Assembly (NCBI RefSeq): GCF_018069865.1
Contig: NZ_JAGQDG010000007.1
Span: 273,244-337,243 of the forward strand
Reading direction: 5' to 3'
DNA from: Ideonella paludis
GTDB taxonomy: Bacteria; Pseudomonadota; Gammaproteobacteria; Burkholderiales; Burkholderiaceae_C
DNA length: 64,000 nt
Position numbers and translations under genes: made by a program
Notes under the pieces: model-generated
The model's database searches: none
What the model saw: the letters and a program-made list of their open reading frames with translations, nothing else
Told to the model about the DNA's origin: nothing
Shown here: in pieces, positions 37,198-47,192 of the stretch
Layout: each line of letters begins with the position of its first letter
Position numbering within the stretch: position 1 is the first letter of the stretch

Positions 37198-38292
37198 ATG
37201 ACAGGGGCCGTGCGTGCGCTGAGGGTGTTGGCCGGGCCTGCGGCCCTGCAGCACTTGCGCGAGCACGGCCTGCGCCCGGCGGACGTCGGGGTGATCCCGG
37301 CGGCGGCCGGTGGGCCCAAGGGGCTCATCTTGAACCCGCTGGATCGCTTCATCTTTGGGCATTGGTTGCCAAAGTCCCGCCAGGTTGTTCACCTCTTGGG
37401 CGCCTCGATCGGCTCGTGGCGCATGGCGGCGGCCACCTGTCCTGATGCGGATGCCGCATTGGCGCGCATGGCGGCAGACTACATCGCCCAAGACTACCCG
37501 CATTCACCGGGCAAGCCCCCCACGGCCGCGGTGGTCAGCGAAATTTTTGGCGCCAAATTGAGTGAGCATTTCCAATCCTTGGCGCCGCAGATGTTGACTC
37601 ACCCTCGTCTGCGCCTGCATGTGTTCACCAGCCGGGGCCGCCATCTGCTGCGCCGCGAGGGCAAGCTGCGCACGCCTCTGGGCTATGGCGGTGCCTTTGT
37701 CAGTAATCTGCTGGGGCGGCGCGGCCTGGGGCATTGGCTGGAGCGGGTGGTGTTTTCGGACCCGCGTGACCCGTTGCCGCTGCCGCTCAACGACTTCCGC
37801 ACACGCGAACTCGCACTGACCGAAGACAACCTCTGCCCCGCGGTGTTGGCCAGTTGCTCCATACCGTTTTGGCTCAAGGCCGTGCAGGACATCCCAGGCG
37901 CACCGGCGGGGGCGTATTGGGATGGTGGCATCACCGATTACCACCTGCATCTGCCGTACCGGCGCATGCTGAACAGCCAAGCGCCCTTGGTGCTCTACCC
38001 GCACTTTCAGCCCAGCCTGGTGCCCGGTTGGTTGGACAAAATGCTGCCGCGCCGCCATGCCGCGACTGCGGCGCTGGACAACGTCATTGTGCTGGCGCCT
38101 CGGCCTGAGTGGATTGCCGGCTTGCCAGGCGCGAAGCTGCCGGACCGCGAGGACTTCAAAGCCTTGGGCGATGAGGTAGCGACGCGCATGCAGCGCTGGC
38201 GGGCAGCGGTGGCCCAAAGCCAGCAATTGGCGGACGAGTTTGCCCAGTGGGTGGATGGCGGCCCTTCGCCTGAGATAGAGCCGCTGCGTTAA
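37198..38292 (+). CDS. Patatin-like phospholipase
   Basis: 364 residues. The patatin Ser-Asp dyad is visible: nucleophile motif GASIGSW (GxSxG) near residue 68 and Asp in AYWDGGITDYH (DGG). Oxyanion glycines in AAAGGPKG near residue 37. It hydrolyses acyl esters of lipids; no signal peptide. It follows tex after 3 bases, so it may be co-transcribed. Confidence 0.85.
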   Translation: MTGAVRALRVLAGPAALQHLREHGLRPADVGVIPAAAGGPKGLILNPLDRFIFGHWLPKSRQVVHLLGASIGSWRMAAATCPDADAALARMAADYIAQDYPHSPGKPPTAAVVSEIFGAKLSEHFQSLAPQMLTHPRLRLHVFTSRGRHLLRREGKLRTPLGYGGAFVSNLLGRRGLGHWLERVVFSDPRDPLPLPLNDFRTRELALTEDNLCPAVLASCSIPFWLKAVQDIPGAPAGAYWDGGITDYHLHLPYRRMLNSQAPLVLYPHFQPSLVPGWLDKMLPRRHAATAALDNVIVLAPRPEWIAGLPGAKLPDREDFKALGDEVATRMQRWRAAVAQSQQLADEFAQWVDGGPSPEIEPLR

Positions 38293-38396
38293 GGCGCGTA
38301 AAGCTGGGTCGCGGCGTCGGCTTGGCCCTCCCGCGAGACGTTCTTTCTTGCAAGGCCAGCCTTTTGTGCTGGCGCTTTGTCGAGAGGAATTTCCCC

Positions 38397-38855
38397 ATGC
38401 GCTCTTCCGCCACCGTCATTGTTGCGTCCGTGCTCTTGCTGTCTTTGCTGGGCGGATGCGCGCACCGGCGTGCGCCGTCGTATGAAGAGTCGCCGACGTG
38501 GTCAGGCTCTCGTGTTGAGGGCAGCAGCTACGGCGTGATCAGCAGTATCGAGACCGTCGACGCGCGCCAGAGCACTACGGGGGCGGGGGCGGTCATTGGC
38601 GGTGTGGCCGGTGCGGTCTTGGGGCGCCAGGTCGGCTCGGGCAACGGGCGCACAGCAGGCACGGTGTTGGGGGCCGTCGGTGGAGCCCTGATCGGCAATG
38701 AGATTGAAAAGCAGCAGGCGAACACGCAAGACCGCTATCGTTTGGTCATCCGCCTGGATAACGGCGCGACCCGCGCCTACAACGTGGCCAATCTGGAGGG
38801 CTGTCGCGTGGGTGACCGGGTGCGGCTGGACGGGCAGGGCATCTACAGGCCCTGA
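38397..38855 (+). CDS. Glycine-zipper outer-membrane lipoprotein
   Basis: 152 residues. Lipoprotein signal with lipobox LLGGC (MRSSATVIVASVLLLSLLGGCAHRR), then a glycine-zipper region (GAVIGGVAGAVLGRQVGSGNGRTAGTVLGAVGGALIGNEIE) and a C-terminal beta domain. Same class as SlyB/PcP and other 17-kDa surface antigens that stabilise the outer membrane. Shine-Dalgarno GAGAGGAA supports this ATG. Confidence 0.88.
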   Translation: MRSSATVIVASVLLLSLLGGCAHRRAPSYEESPTWSGSRVEGSSYGVISSIETVDARQSTTGAGAVIGGVAGAVLGRQVGSGNGRTAGTVLGAVGGALIGNEIEKQQANTQDRYRLVIRLDNGATRAYNVANLEGCRVGDRVRLDGQGIYRP

Positions 38856-38898
38856 AGCCAGGCGCTGTTCCTGTCAGTGTGATGCCCAAGACGCCCGT

Positions 38899-38904
38899 TA
38901 CAAT
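38899..38904 (+). promoter_or_regulatory. -10 element of the thrS leader promoter
   Basis: TACAAT, five of six bases of the consensus, followed by a predicted start near 38911 and the leader ORF at 38953. I see no good -35 at 17 bases. Confidence 0.45.
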
Positions 38905-38952
38905 GGAGCCCTTCTGCATCCCACCAAGAGATTGAGAAAGGCGCGACGGGTT

Positions 38953-38991
38953 ATGACACCGCGAACTACGACCACCTTCTGTAAGGAATAG
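38953..38991 (+). CDS. Threonine-rich leader peptide of the thrS operon
   Basis: Twelve codons, MTPRTTTTFCKE and a TAG stop. Five residues are Thr and four Thr codons (ACT ACG ACC ACC, 38965-38976) run in a row. GAGAAAGG lies about eleven bases upstream. The sequence after its stop forms mutually exclusive antiterminator and terminator hairpins ahead of thrS, so a ribosome stalled at the Thr codons when charged tRNA-Thr is low should allow readthrough. Too short to be found by length cutoffs. Role inferred from arrangement; no experiment. Confidence 0.7.
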   Translation: MTPRTTTTFCKE

Positions 38992-38993
38992 TC

Positions 38994-39063
38994 GGCCGCG
39001 GCATTGGCGCATCACCTGCATTCATGCCCTTCAACAGCGCGGCCTTCCATGCCGCGCTGTTTT
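38994..39063 (+). promoter_or_regulatory. Transcription attenuator of thrS operon: antiterminator and terminator
   Basis: Terminator: CAGCGCGGC (39035-39043) pairs with GCCGCGCTG (39051-39059), then TTTT and another T run. Antiterminator: GGCCGCG (38994-39000), three bases behind the leader stop codon, can instead pair with CGCGGCC (39038-39044), which is part of the terminator's 5' arm. A ribosome at the leader stop codon would cover 38994-39000 and so favour termination. The thrS ATG is 94 bases downstream. Confidence 0.75.
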
Positions 39064-39156
39064 GCTTTTGGCCTGCCCATGTGAGGCGCCCAGAACTCAC
39101 CGCAGCAACGCGACTCAGCCGGCACCCCCTGCACCCACCTATGTGGAGAGACTTCA

Positions 39157-41076
39157 ATGATCAAAATTACCCTGCCCGATGGCTCGCAACGTGACTATCC
39201 GGCCCCGCTGACGGTGGCCGAGGTGGCGGCTTCGATTGGCACCGGCCTGGCCAAAGCGGCCCTGGGCGGCAAAGTAGGGCGCGGCGACGCCGCTCGTTTG
39301 GTGGATACCAGCTACTTGATCGAGGCCGACGAGTCCCTGGCCATCATCACCGACAAGCAGCCCGAAGGTTTGGAGTTGATCCGCCACTCCACGGCTCACT
39401 TGTTGGCCTATGCGGTCAAAGAGCTGTTTCCGGATGCCCAGGTCACCATTGGCCCGGTCATTGAGCACGGCTTTTATTACGACTTCTCCTACAAGCGCCC
39501 CTTCACGCCGGAGGACCTGGCCGCCATCGAGAAAAAGATGAGCGAGTTGGCCAAGAAGGACGAGCCCGTGGTGCGCCGCGTGCTGCCGCGTGACGAGGCG
39601 GTGGCGCACTTCAAGAGCATCGGCGAGGCCTACAAGGCGGAGATCATTGGCAGCATTCCGGCCGATCAAGAGGTGTCGCTCTACCGCGAAGGCGCTTTTG
39701 AAGACCTCTGCCGCGGCCCCCACGTGCCCAGCACAGGCAAGCTCAAGCACTTCAAGCTGATGAAAGTGGCGGGTGCCTACTGGCGTGGCGACCACCGCAA
39801 TGAAATGCTGCAACGCATTTACGGCACGGCCTGGGCCAGCAAGGAAGACCTGCAGCAGCACCTGACCATGCTGGAAGAGGCCGAGAAGCGCGACCATCGC
39901 AAGTTGGGCCGCGAGTTGGACCTGTTCCACATCGACGATCACGCGCCGGGCGTGGTCTTCTGGCACCCCAAGGGCTGGACGGTGTGGCAAGAGGTGGAGC
40001 AGTACATGCGCCAGGTCTATCGGGACAATGGCTACCAAGAGGTCAAAGGCCCGCAAATCCTGGATCAGGGCCTGTGGGAGAAAACCGGCCACTGGGGCAA
40101 GTACCGCGAAAACATGTTCGTGACGGAGTCCGAGAAACGCGACTACGCCTTGAAGCCCATGAACTGCCCAGGCCACATCTTGATCTTCAAGCAGGGTTTG
40201 AAGAGCTACCGTGACCTGCCACTGCGCTACGGCGAGTTTGGCCAGTGCCACCGCAATGAGCCCAGCGGTGGCTTGCACGGCATCATGCGCGTGCGGGGCT
40301 TTACCCAGGACGACGGCCACATCTTTTGCACCGAAGACCAAGTGCAGGCCGAGGTGCAGGCCTTCACGACCTTGTTGAAGAAGGTCTATGCCGATTTCGG
40401 CTTCACCAACATCATCTACAAGCTCTCCACGCGGCCAGAGCAGCGCATTGGCAGCGATGAAAGCTGGGATAAGGCTGAAGCCGCGCTGGCAGAAGGTTTG
40501 CGGGCGTCAGGCTGCGACTTTGAGTACCTGCCGGGCGAGGGGGCCTTCTACGGCCCCAAGATCGAGTACACGCTCAAAGATGCGCTGGGCCGCCCCTGGC
40601 AGTGCGGCACGATCCAGATCGACGCCAACCTGCCCGAGCGCCTGGATGCCGATTTTGTGGGCGAAGACGGCAACCGCCACCGCCCGCTGATGCTGCACCG
40701 CGCCATTGTGGGCAGCTTGGAGCGCTTCATCGGGATTTTGATTGAGCAGCATGCCGGCGCCTTGCCGGTTTGGCTCTCGCCGACCCAGGTGGTGGTGTCC
40801 GCCATCACCGACGCCCAGCAAGATTACGTGCGGGAAGTGGTGAAAACGCTGCAAAAACAAGGAGTTAGGGCTCAGGCTGATTTGCGCAACGAGAAAATCA
40901 CCTATAAAATCCGTGAGCATTCCATGCAAAAGGTCCCGTACATCCTTGTCGTAGGTGACAAAGAGAAGGCAAGCGGGGCTGTTGCGGTGCGCGCCCGAGG
41001 CAATCAAGACCTGGGTGTGATGTCCCTGAGCGACTTCCAAAGCAAGCTCGCCGCCGACATTGCCTCCAAGGCCTAA
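39157..41076 (+). CDS. thrS: Threonyl-tRNA synthetase
   Basis: 639 residues. Begins with a TGS domain ([22 protein letters not shown]), then the editing domain ([24 protein letters not shown] with its HxxxH), the class II core (motif 2 near [30 protein letters not shown]; zinc Cys in NCPGHILIF) and the anticodon domain. Attaches threonine to tRNA-Thr. GGAGAG Shine-Dalgarno. First structural gene of the translation operon, behind a Thr attenuator. Confidence 0.97.
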   Translation: MIKITLPDGSQRDYPAPLTVAEVAASIGTGLAKAALGGKVGRGDAARLVDTSYLIEADESLAIITDKQPEGLELIRHSTAHLLAYAVKELFPDAQVTIGPVIEHGFYYDFSYKRPFTPEDLAAIEKKMSELAKKDEPVVRRVLPRDEAVAHFKSIGEAYKAEIIGSIPADQEVSLYREGAFEDLCRGPHVPSTGKLKHFKLMKVAGAYWRGDHRNEMLQRIYGTAWASKEDLQQHLTMLEEAEKRDHRKLGRELDLFHIDDHAPGVVFWHPKGWTVWQEVEQYMRQVYRDNGYQEVKGPQILDQGLWEKTGHWGKYRENMFVTESEKRDYALKPMNCPGHILIFKQGLKSYRDLPLRYGEFGQCHRNEPSGGLHGIMRVRGFTQDDGHIFCTEDQVQAEVQAFTTLLKKVYADFGFTNIIYKLSTRPEQRIGSDESWDKAEAALAEGLRASGCDFEYLPGEGAFYGPKIEYTLKDALGRPWQCGTIQIDANLPERLDADFVGEDGNRHRPLMLHRAIVGSLERFIGILIEQHAGALPVWLSPTQVVVSAITDAQQDYVREVVKTLQKQGVRAQADLRNEKITYKIREHSMQKVPYILVVGDKEKASGAVAVRARGNQDLGVMSLSDFQSKLAADIASKA

Positions 41077-41162
41077 GGTCCTCGGCTTTTTTGCGTCTCC
41101 GCTTTGCTTTATTTTTGTTTGGCGCGTTGACTTGCCTGCGCGCAGTTTGAGGGGTTTGCACC

Positions 41163-41714
41163 ATCGCTACTTTTGCTGACCGTCGGGTACCCAATGTCGA
41201 GCGTAAGCACCGACTGAACCGCGAAATCACTGCACTGTCTGTGCGCCTGAACGGCGTGGACAACGAGCCTTTGGGCATCGTGAGCATTCAAGATGCGCTG
41301 CGTCTGTCTGCAGAGCACGACGTGGATCTGGTCGAGATTGCGGCTCAGGCAGACCCCCCGGTGTGCCGACTGATGGACTACGGCAAGTTCAAGTACCAAG
41401 AGCAGAAAAAGGCCGCCGAAGCCAAGTCCAAGCAAAAGGTCATCGAGGTCAAGGAAGTCAAGTTCCGCCCCGGTACCGACGATGGTGACTACAACATCAA
41501 GATGCGCAATCTGCGGCGATTCATCGCTGAAGACGGCGATAAGGGCAAGGTCACGCTGCGCTTCCGGGGCCGCGAGATCACCCACCAAGACATCGGCATG
41601 CGCATGCTTGAACGCATTCGCGACGAGTTGGCGGATGTGGCGGTGGTCGAGCACATGCCCAAGCTCGAAGGGCGCCAGATGATCATGGTGCTGGCGCCGA
41701 AGAAGAAGTCTTAA
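41163..41714 (+). CDS. infC: Translation initiation factor IF-3, ATC start codon
   Basis: 183 residues. IF3 N- and C-domains: [16 protein letters not shown], then [27 protein letters not shown] and [10 protein letters not shown]. The frame has no ATG until residue 27, but the conserved N-terminus is coded upstream and starts at ATC (41163-41165), with GAGGGG eight bases before. A rare AUU/AUC start on infC mRNA is the basis of IF3 autorepression in E. coli, so the same control is expected here. Confidence 0.9.
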   Translation: MATFADRRVPNVERKHRLNREITALSVRLNGVDNEPLGIVSIQDALRLSAEHDVDLVEIAAQADPPVCRLMDYGKFKYQEQKKAAEAKSKQKVIEVKEVKFRPGTDDGDYNIKMRNLRRFIAEDGDKGKVTLRFRGREITHQDIGMRMLERIRDELADVAVVEHMPKLEGRQMIMVLAPKKKS

Positions 41715-41840
41715 AGAAGTTTTCTCAGGTTTCACGCCTCGGTCTGGTCACCGGGGTGATGAAGAAAAGCCGCTGCAGGCTTGTCAAGTGCACCACCACC
41801 GGTGGGGCCGCCCAGCAGAGGTCACTTAAAAGGAGCAGTC

Positions 41841-42044
41841 ATGCCCAAAATGAAGACCAAGAGCAGCGCGAAGAAGCGCTTCCGCGTCCGCCCCGGCGGC
41901 ACCGTCAAGCGCGGCCAAGCCTTCAAGCGTCACATCTTGACCAAGAAGACCACCAAGAACAAGCGCCACCTGCGTGGTGCAGCCAATGTGCATGAGACCA
42001 ATATGGGTCACATCGCTCAAATGCTGCCCTTCGCTGGCCTGTAA
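41841..42044 (+). CDS. rpmI: 50S ribosomal protein L35
   Basis: 67 residues, [31 protein letters not shown]…, basic and highly characteristic of L35. Strong AAAGGAG Shine-Dalgarno. Followed by rplT after 26 bases; in other bacteria L20 represses this pair. Confidence 0.97.
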   Translation: MPKMKTKSSAKKRFRVRPGGTVKRGQAFKRHILTKKTTKNKRHLRGAANVHETNMGHIAQMLPFAGL

Positions 42045-42070
42045 TCCACCAAGACTAAAGGAGTAATCAC

Positions 42071-42427
42071 ATGCCTCGCGTCAAACGTGGTGTTACCGCA
42101 CGTGCTCGTCACAAGAAGATCTTGGCCCTGGCCAAGGGTTTCCGTGGTCGTCGTAAAAACGTCTTCCGCATCGCCAAGCAGGCGGTGATGAAGGCGGGGC
42201 AATATGCCTACCGCGACCGCCGCACGAAGAAGCGTGTTTTCCGTCAACTGTGGATCGCCCGTATCAACGCTGCAACGCGTGGTCTGGGTCTGACCTACAG
42301 CAAGTTCATCGCCGGCCTGAAGAAGGCTCAGATCGACCTGGACCGCAAGGTGCTGTCGGACATGGCGATTCACGATCCGGCCGCTTTTGCAGCCATCGTC
42401 GACAAGGTGAAGGCCCAGCTCGCTTGA
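42071..42427 (+). CDS. rplT: 50S ribosomal protein L20
   Basis: 118 residues, [31 protein letters not shown]…, the L20 signature. Needed for early 50S assembly; C-terminal half also binds its own mRNA in E. coli. AAAGGAG Shine-Dalgarno. Confidence 0.97.
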   Translation: MPRVKRGVTARARHKKILALAKGFRGRRKNVFRIAKQAVMKAGQYAYRDRRTKKRVFRQLWIARINAATRGLGLTYSKFIAGLKKAQIDLDRKVLSDMAIHDPAAFAAIVDKVKAQLA

Positions 42428-42431
42428 TCCC

Positions 42432-42469
42432 CTTGAAGCCTGAGTCAGCATGCTGACCCAGGCCTCAAG
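42432..42469 (+). other. Long stem-loop just after rplT
   Basis: 18-base stem with two mismatches: CTTGAAGCCTGAGTCAGC pairs with GCTGACCCAGGCCTCAAG around an AT loop. It starts four bases behind the rplT stop and precedes the terminator. Confidence 0.6.
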
Positions 42470-42539
42470 TTCACGAAGGCCGACACCTTGGGTGCGGCCT
42501 TTTTTCATTTCTCCCTTTTGTTTTGCTGACTCTTCATGA
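42450..42539 (+). other. Possible 29-codon upstream ORF coupled to pheS
   Basis: An ATG in the loop of the stem-loop after rplT opens a frame that ends in TGA overlapping the pheS ATG (ATGA). Four of its last twelve residues are Phe (PFFISPFCF). pheS itself has no visible Shine-Dalgarno, so translational coupling is possible. The Phe codons lie behind the terminator, so this is not a classical Phe leader; they may only reflect the T-rich terminator tail. No good ribosome site precedes its ATG. Confidence 0.25.
42476..42505 (+). terminator. Intrinsic terminator between rplT and pheS
   Basis: AAGGCCG-(A)CACC-TTG-GGTG-CGGCCTT followed by T residues (TTTTTT including the last stem bases). It separates the ribosomal-protein part of the operon from pheST, so pheST output depends on readthrough or on a hidden promoter. 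Confidence 0.8.
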
Positions 42540-43591
42540 GCGACCTTGATCAATTGGTGGCCACGGCCCGCGCTGACTTCGATGCCGCAGCCAACCCCGC
42601 CGCCCTGGAAGATGCCAAGGCCAAGTACCTGGGCAAGGCTGGTCGTGTGACCGAGCTGCTCAAAGGCCTGGCCGCACTGTCGCCTGAAGAGAAGAAAACC
42701 CGAGGCGCGCAGATCAATGTGGTCAAGCAGCAGATCGAGTCTGCGCTGACAGCCCGCCGCCAAGCCTTGGCCGATGCCGAGCTGCAGATCCAGCTCAAGG
42801 CCGAAGCGCTGGACGTGAGCCTGCCGGGCCGGCAGTCAGGCTTGGGTGGCCTGCACCCGGTGTCACGCACCATGGAGCGGATCGAAGCGATCTTTGGCTC
42901 CATGGGTTTCGATGTGGCGGATGGCCCCGAAATTGAAACCGACTGGATGAGCTTCACGGCATTGAATAACCCGGAAAATCACCCGGCGCGTTCCATGCAA
43001 GACACCTTCTATGTCGATATGAAGGACGAAGGTGGCCGGTGGTACAACCTGCGCCCGCACACCAGCCCTATGCAGGTGCGCTATGCACGCGCCCACGCGG
43101 CGAAGCATGCGGCCCAGATGGCGCAAGGCCAAGCCATGCCCGAGATCCGCGTCATCGCCCCAGGCCGCACCTACCGTGTGGACAGCGACGCCACCCACTC
43201 GCCCATGTTCCACCAGTGCGAAGGCCTGTGGATTGGCGAGAACGTCAGCTTCAAGGACTTGAAGTCGGTGTTCACCGATTTCTTCCGCACCTTCTTTGAA
43301 ACCGATGATCTGGATCTGCGTTTCAGGCCATCGTTCTTCCCCTTCACCGAGCCTTCGGCCGAGGTGGACATCGCCTTCTCCTCAGGCCCGCTGAAAGGCC
43401 GTTGGTTAGAAGTGGCCGGCTCCGGCCAAGTCCACCCGAATGTGGTGCGCAACTTCGGCTTGGACCCAGAGCGCTACATCGGCTTTGCCTTTGGCATGGG
43501 CCCCGACCGCCTGACCATGCTGCGTTACGGTGTGAATGATTTGCGTCTGTTCTTTGATGGAGACCTGCGCTTCCTCAGCCAATTCCGCTGA
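42536..43591 (+). CDS. pheS: Phenylalanyl-tRNA synthetase alpha subunit
   Basis: 351 residues. Coiled-coil N-domain (residues 1-95), then the class II catalytic core with [29 protein letters not shown] (motif 1/2), [15 protein letters not shown] and [17 protein letters not shown] (motif 3). Forms the alpha2beta2 enzyme with PheT, 39 bases downstream. No clear Shine-Dalgarno precedes the ATG. Confidence 0.96.
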   Translation: MSDLDQLVATARADFDAAANPAALEDAKAKYLGKAGRVTELLKGLAALSPEEKKTRGAQINVVKQQIESALTARRQALADAELQIQLKAEALDVSLPGRQSGLGGLHPVSRTMERIEAIFGSMGFDVADGPEIETDWMSFTALNNPENHPARSMQDTFYVDMKDEGGRWYNLRPHTSPMQVRYARAHAAKHAAQMAQGQAMPEIRVIAPGRTYRVDSDATHSPMFHQCEGLWIGENVSFKDLKSVFTDFFRTFFETDDLDLRFRPSFFPFTEPSAEVDIAFSSGPLKGRWLEVAGSGQVHPNVVRNFGLDPERYIGFAFGMGPDRLTMLRYGVNDLRLFFDGDLRFLSQFR

Positions 43592-43630
43592 GCCCCGCCG
43601 TCCTTTCAAGAACACCCCAAGAGAGTTCCC

Positions 43631-46057
43631 ATGCAATTCCCTGAATCCTGGTTGCGCGAGTTCTGCAACCCACCGCTGAACACCCAAGAGCTGGCTGACC
43701 TGTTGACCATGGCCGGGCTGGAAGTGGAAGAGATGCGCCCCGTGGCGCCGGCCTTCTCCCAGATCGTCGTGGCCGAGATTGTCGAAGCCGAGCAGCACCC
43801 CAATGCGGACCGCCTGCGCGTGTGCCGTGTAGATGCCGGCCCGCACAGCAAAGACGGCCCGCTGCAAATCGTCTGCGGCGCACCCAATGCCCGCGTGGGT
43901 ATCAAGGTGCCGCTGGCGCTGGTGGGGGCCCAACTGCCGCCGGCTGAAGAAGGCGGTGAACCCTTTGCCATCAAGGTGGGCAAGCTGCGCGGCGTCGAGA
44001 GCTTTGGCATGCTGTGCTCGGCCCGCGAGTTGAAGCTCAGCGAAGACCACGGCGGCTTGTTGGAGCTGCCACTGGACACGCCGGTGGGTCAGAACATCCG
44101 CGACACACTGAACCTCGACGACACCCTGTTCACGCTGAAGCTCACGCCCAATCTGGGCCATTGCTTGAGCGTCTACGGCATTGCGCGCGAGGTCAGTGCA
44201 CTGACAGGCACACCGCTACAAACCCCGGCGATTCCTGCCGTGGCCGCTGGCCACGCAGCCACGCTGCCCGTCACGGTCCAGGACACTGACCTCTGCGGTC
44301 GCTTCAGCGGGCGCATCGTGCAAGGCGTCAACCCCAAGGCGCAAACGCCGGCCTGGATGGTCGAACGCCTGGCGCGCTGCGGCCAGCGCTCGGTCAGCCC
44401 CTTGGTCGACATCTCCAACTACGTGATGTTCGAATACGGGCGCCCTTCTCACATCTTCGACTTGGACAAGATCCACGGTGGCCTGCAAGTGCGTTGGGCG
44501 CGCCCGGGCGAAACGCTGAAGCTGCTCAATGGCAACACGGTGGCCTTGGATGAGCACGTGGGCATCATTGCGGACGAGCAAGCGGTCGAGTCCCTGGCCG
44601 GCATCATGGGCGGCGACGCCACGGCCGTGTCCGACGACACCCGCAACATCTACATTGAGGCTGCCTTTTGGTGGCCGGCTGCGGTGGCCGGGCGCTCGCG
44701 CCGCTTCAACTTCTCCACGGATGCCGGCCACCGCTTCGAGCGGGGCGTGGATGCGGTGGGGACGGTGGAGCACATCGAGCGCATCACGGCCTTGGTGCAA
44801 AGCGTATGCGGTGGCGTGGCCGGGCCCATCACCGACACCCAGCCTGCCATGCCGGCGCGCCCGCCGGTGGCGCTGCGCGTGGCGCGTGCCAGCAAGGTCA
44901 TCGGTATGCCGGTCAGCCAGGCTCAGTGCGCGGAAGTGTTCACCCGTTTGGGTCTGCCCTTCACCGAGGCCGAGGGTGTATTGACCGTCACGCCCCCGAG
45001 CTGGCGCTTCGACATCACCTTAGAAGAAGACCTCATCGAAGAGGTCGCGCGCGTGGTGGGCTTCAACGCCTTGCCCGGCACGCCGCCGCTGGCGCCAGTC
45101 ACTGCCCGCGTGCGGGAAGAGGCCCAGCGCAGCAGCCATGCCGTGCGCCATGCGCTGGCCCGCTTGGGCTACCAAGAAACCATCAACTTCAGCTTTGTGG
45201 AAGAGCGCTGGGAGACCGAGTTGGCGGGCAACCCCAACCCCATCAAGGTGCTCAACCCCATTGCTGCGCCCTTGGCGGTGATGCGCTCCAGCCTGCTGGG
45301 CAGCCTGGTGCAAGTGCTGAAGGTCAACCTGGCTCGCAAAGCACCACGCGTGCGCGTGTTCGAGCTGGGTCGCGTCTTTCTGCGCGACGCTTCAGTCGCG
45401 TCTTCTGACAGCACCGTGGCGGGGGTGCACCAGCCCATGCGCGTAGCCGGCTTGGCCTTTGGCCCGGCTCAGCCGCTGCAATGGGGCCGCGCCGACAAGA
45501 ACGTGGACTTCTTTGACCTCAAGGGCGACCTCGAAGCTTTGCTCGCGCCCCATGTGGCGCGCTTTGTCCCGGCCGAACACCCCGCCATGCATCCCGGGCG
45601 CTGTGCCGCCGTGGAGTTGAGAGGCACCGTCATCGGCCACATCGGCGAGATGCACCCGCGCTGGCGTCAAGCCTATGACCTGCCGCAGGCGCCGGTGATG
45701 TTTGAGCTCGACCTGGCGGCCGTGCAGCAGCGCGCGGTGCCGCAGGCCCAAGCCGTGCCCAAGCAGCAAGCCGCCCTGCGCGACCTGGCCTTGGTGGTGC
45801 AAGACAGTGTGACGCATGATGCACTGATGGCCGCTCTTCGGGCGGACCCCGAAGGCCTGGTGCGTCAAGCCACCCTGTTCGACATCTACCGCCCCGCGCA
45901 AGCCACGGCAGAGGTTGGGGCAGGGGAGCGCAGCTTGGCGGTGCGCTTGGAGTTGTTGGACGACAACAGCACCCTGACCGATGAGCGCATTGAGGCCAGC
46001 CTGCAAGCCGCAGTCGCCCGTGCTCAGGCACAGTGCGGTGCGCGCCTGCGCGCTTGA
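43631..46057 (+). CDS. pheT: Phenylalanyl-tRNA synthetase beta subunit
   Basis: 808 residues. N-terminal tRNA-binding domain ([23 protein letters not shown]), B3/B4 editing region ([26 protein letters not shown]), B5, and the C-terminal ferredoxin-fold anticodon-binding domain ([26 protein letters not shown]). Partner of PheS. GAGAGTT Shine-Dalgarno. Confidence 0.96.
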   Translation: MQFPESWLREFCNPPLNTQELADLLTMAGLEVEEMRPVAPAFSQIVVAEIVEAEQHPNADRLRVCRVDAGPHSKDGPLQIVCGAPNARVGIKVPLALVGAQLPPAEEGGEPFAIKVGKLRGVESFGMLCSARELKLSEDHGGLLELPLDTPVGQNIRDTLNLDDTLFTLKLTPNLGHCLSVYGIAREVSALTGTPLQTPAIPAVAAGHAATLPVTVQDTDLCGRFSGRIVQGVNPKAQTPAWMVERLARCGQRSVSPLVDISNYVMFEYGRPSHIFDLDKIHGGLQVRWARPGETLKLLNGNTVALDEHVGIIADEQAVESLAGIMGGDATAVSDDTRNIYIEAAFWWPAAVAGRSRRFNFSTDAGHRFERGVDAVGTVEHIERITALVQSVCGGVAGPITDTQPAMPARPPVALRVARASKVIGMPVSQAQCAEVFTRLGLPFTEAEGVLTVTPPSWRFDITLEEDLIEEVARVVGFNALPGTPPLAPVTARVREEAQRSSHAVRHALARLGYQETINFSFVEERWETELAGNPNPIKVLNPIAAPLAVMRSSLLGSLVQVLKVNLARKAPRVRVFELGRVFLRDASVASSDSTVAGVHQPMRVAGLAFGPAQPLQWGRADKNVDFFDLKGDLEALLAPHVARFVPAEHPAMHPGRCAAVELRGTVIGHIGEMHPRWRQAYDLPQAPVMFELDLAAVQQRAVPQAQAVPKQQAALRDLALVVQDSVTHDALMAALRADPEGLVRQATLFDIYRPAQATAEVGAGERSLAVRLELLDDNSTLTDERIEASLQAAVARAQAQCGARLRA

Positions 46058-46095
46058 TAGAGTCGAATCCGAATCCACTGTTGGGATTGTTGATC

Positions 46096-46488
46096 ATGGC
46101 CCCTCCCATTGATGCACAAGACACACCGGCGCCGGTGGCAGCGCCGGTCGAGCGCCTGATGCTCACCTCTGTCGAGACCCCCACCTTGACCAAGGCGGAG
46201 TTGGCCGAGTTGTTGTTCGAGCGCTTGGGCCTGAACAAGCGTGAATCCAAGGACATGGTCGAAGCCTTCTTCGACATCGCCTGCACCTCGTTGGTCCAGG
46301 GCGATGACGTCAAGCTCTCCGGCTTTGGCAATTTTCAGATTCGGCGCAAGGCGCCGCGCCCGGGGCGTAATCCGCGCACCGGGGAGTCCATCCCCATTGC
46401 CGCGCGCAATGTGGTGACGTTTCACGCCAGTCATAAGCTCAAGGCCTTGGTTCAGGGCGATGTCCCACCGGCGGATGACTTCGAGTAA
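46096..46488 (+). CDS. ihfA: Integration host factor alpha subunit
   Basis: 130 residues. HU/IHF fold: [29 protein letters not shown] and the DNA-intercalating arm [20 protein letters not shown]. Bends DNA at specific sites, and is the usual helper of sigma-54 promoters like the one at 11613. About 30 residues longer at the N-terminus than E. coli IHF-alpha ([17 protein letters not shown]…), as in other betaproteobacteria; an internal ATG at residue 22 is possible. Confidence 0.93.
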   Translation: MAPPIDAQDTPAPVAAPVERLMLTSVETPTLTKAELAELLFERLGLNKRESKDMVEAFFDIACTSLVQGDDVKLSGFGNFQIRRKAPRPGRNPRTGESIPIAARNVVTFHASHKLKALVQGDVPPADDFE

Positions 46489-46529
46489 AGTCTGTCGGCT
46501 CTACGCTGCTGAATGCTGAGTTCCGCGCC

Positions 46530-46991
46530 ATGGACATTGCCACTGATCCCCTCGCACCACTGCCCGCCATTCCGGCCAAGCGCTACTTCACTATCGGAGA
46601 AGTCGCAGAGCTGTGTGGCGTGAAGTCCTATGTGCTGCGCTACTGGGAGCAGGAGTTCACCCAGCTCAGGCCCATGAAGCGTCGCGGCAATCGCCGCTAT
46701 TACCAGCACCATGAAGTGCTGCTGATCCGACGCATTCGCGACTTGCTCTACGAGCAAGGCTTCACCATCAGCGGTGCCCGCAACCGCCTGACCGAACTCG
46801 GCCTGAGCGAAGCCGAGGCACAAGCCCACGCGGAGCACTTGGCGCGCGACCACGCTGCGGCGCAGTCTGAATCCGGCCTGATCTCTCAGCAGTCATTCAC
46901 TGCCGAGCCCCTGCCCACACTGGGGTCCCGCCCCTCGGCTGAACAGGTCAGACACGAATTAATGGCAATTCGCGAACTGCTTTCTGCATAA
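46530..46991 (+). CDS. MerR-family transcriptional regulator
   Basis: 153 residues. MerR winged helix at residues 18-85 ([40 protein letters not shown]) and a C-terminal part without metal-binding cysteines. This gene regularly follows ihfA in proteobacteria; its ligand and targets are unknown. Starts 41 bases after ihfA. Confidence 0.9.
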   Translation: MDIATDPLAPLPAIPAKRYFTIGEVAELCGVKSYVLRYWEQEFTQLRPMKRRGNRRYYQHHEVLLIRRIRDLLYEQGFTISGARNRLTELGLSEAEAQAHAEHLARDHAAAQSESGLISQQSFTAEPLPTLGSRPSAEQVRHELMAIRELLSA

Positions 46992-47006
46992 GCCCAATTC
47001 TCAGCA

Positions 47007-47012
47007 TATAAT
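47007..47012 (+). promoter_or_regulatory. -10 element of the tRNA-Pro promoter
   Basis: TATAAT, a perfect consensus -10, 13 bases before the mature tRNA 5' end. No strong -35 is visible in the preceding merR end. Confidence 0.6.
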
Positions 47013-47024
47013 GCTTGCTTCAGT

Positions 47025-47101
47025 CGGGGTGTAGCGCAGCCTGGTAGCGCACTTGCATGGGGTGCAAGGGGTCGCGAGTTCGAATCCCGCCACCCCGACC
47101 A
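47025..47101 (+). tRNA. tRNA-Pro, anticodon GGG
   Basis: 77 bases with a closed cloverleaf: acceptor CGGGGTG / CACCCCG, anticodon stem CTTGC / GCAAG with loop ATGGGGT (anticodon GGG, reads CCC and CCU), T arm containing GTTCGAATC, and an encoded CCA end. Confidence 0.97.
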
Positions 47102-47111
47102 AAAACAGCAC

Positions 47112-47143
47112 AAGCCTGGTGTCCACAAGACACCAGGCTTTTT
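47112..47143 (+). terminator. Intrinsic terminator after tRNA-Pro
   Basis: Perfect 12-base stem AAGCCTGGTGTC / GACACCAGGCTT with loop CACAA, followed by TTT. Confidence 0.85.
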
Positions 47144-47192
47144 GCTTTATGGCGCGACGATGATGATACGCCGCTCCTCGCTTTAGCGAGGG

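Noticed and set aside
42450..42539. Classical Phe leader-peptide attenuation of pheST
   Set aside because: The Phe codons lie behind the terminator, so stalling at them could not prevent termination; kept only as a coupling hypothesis.
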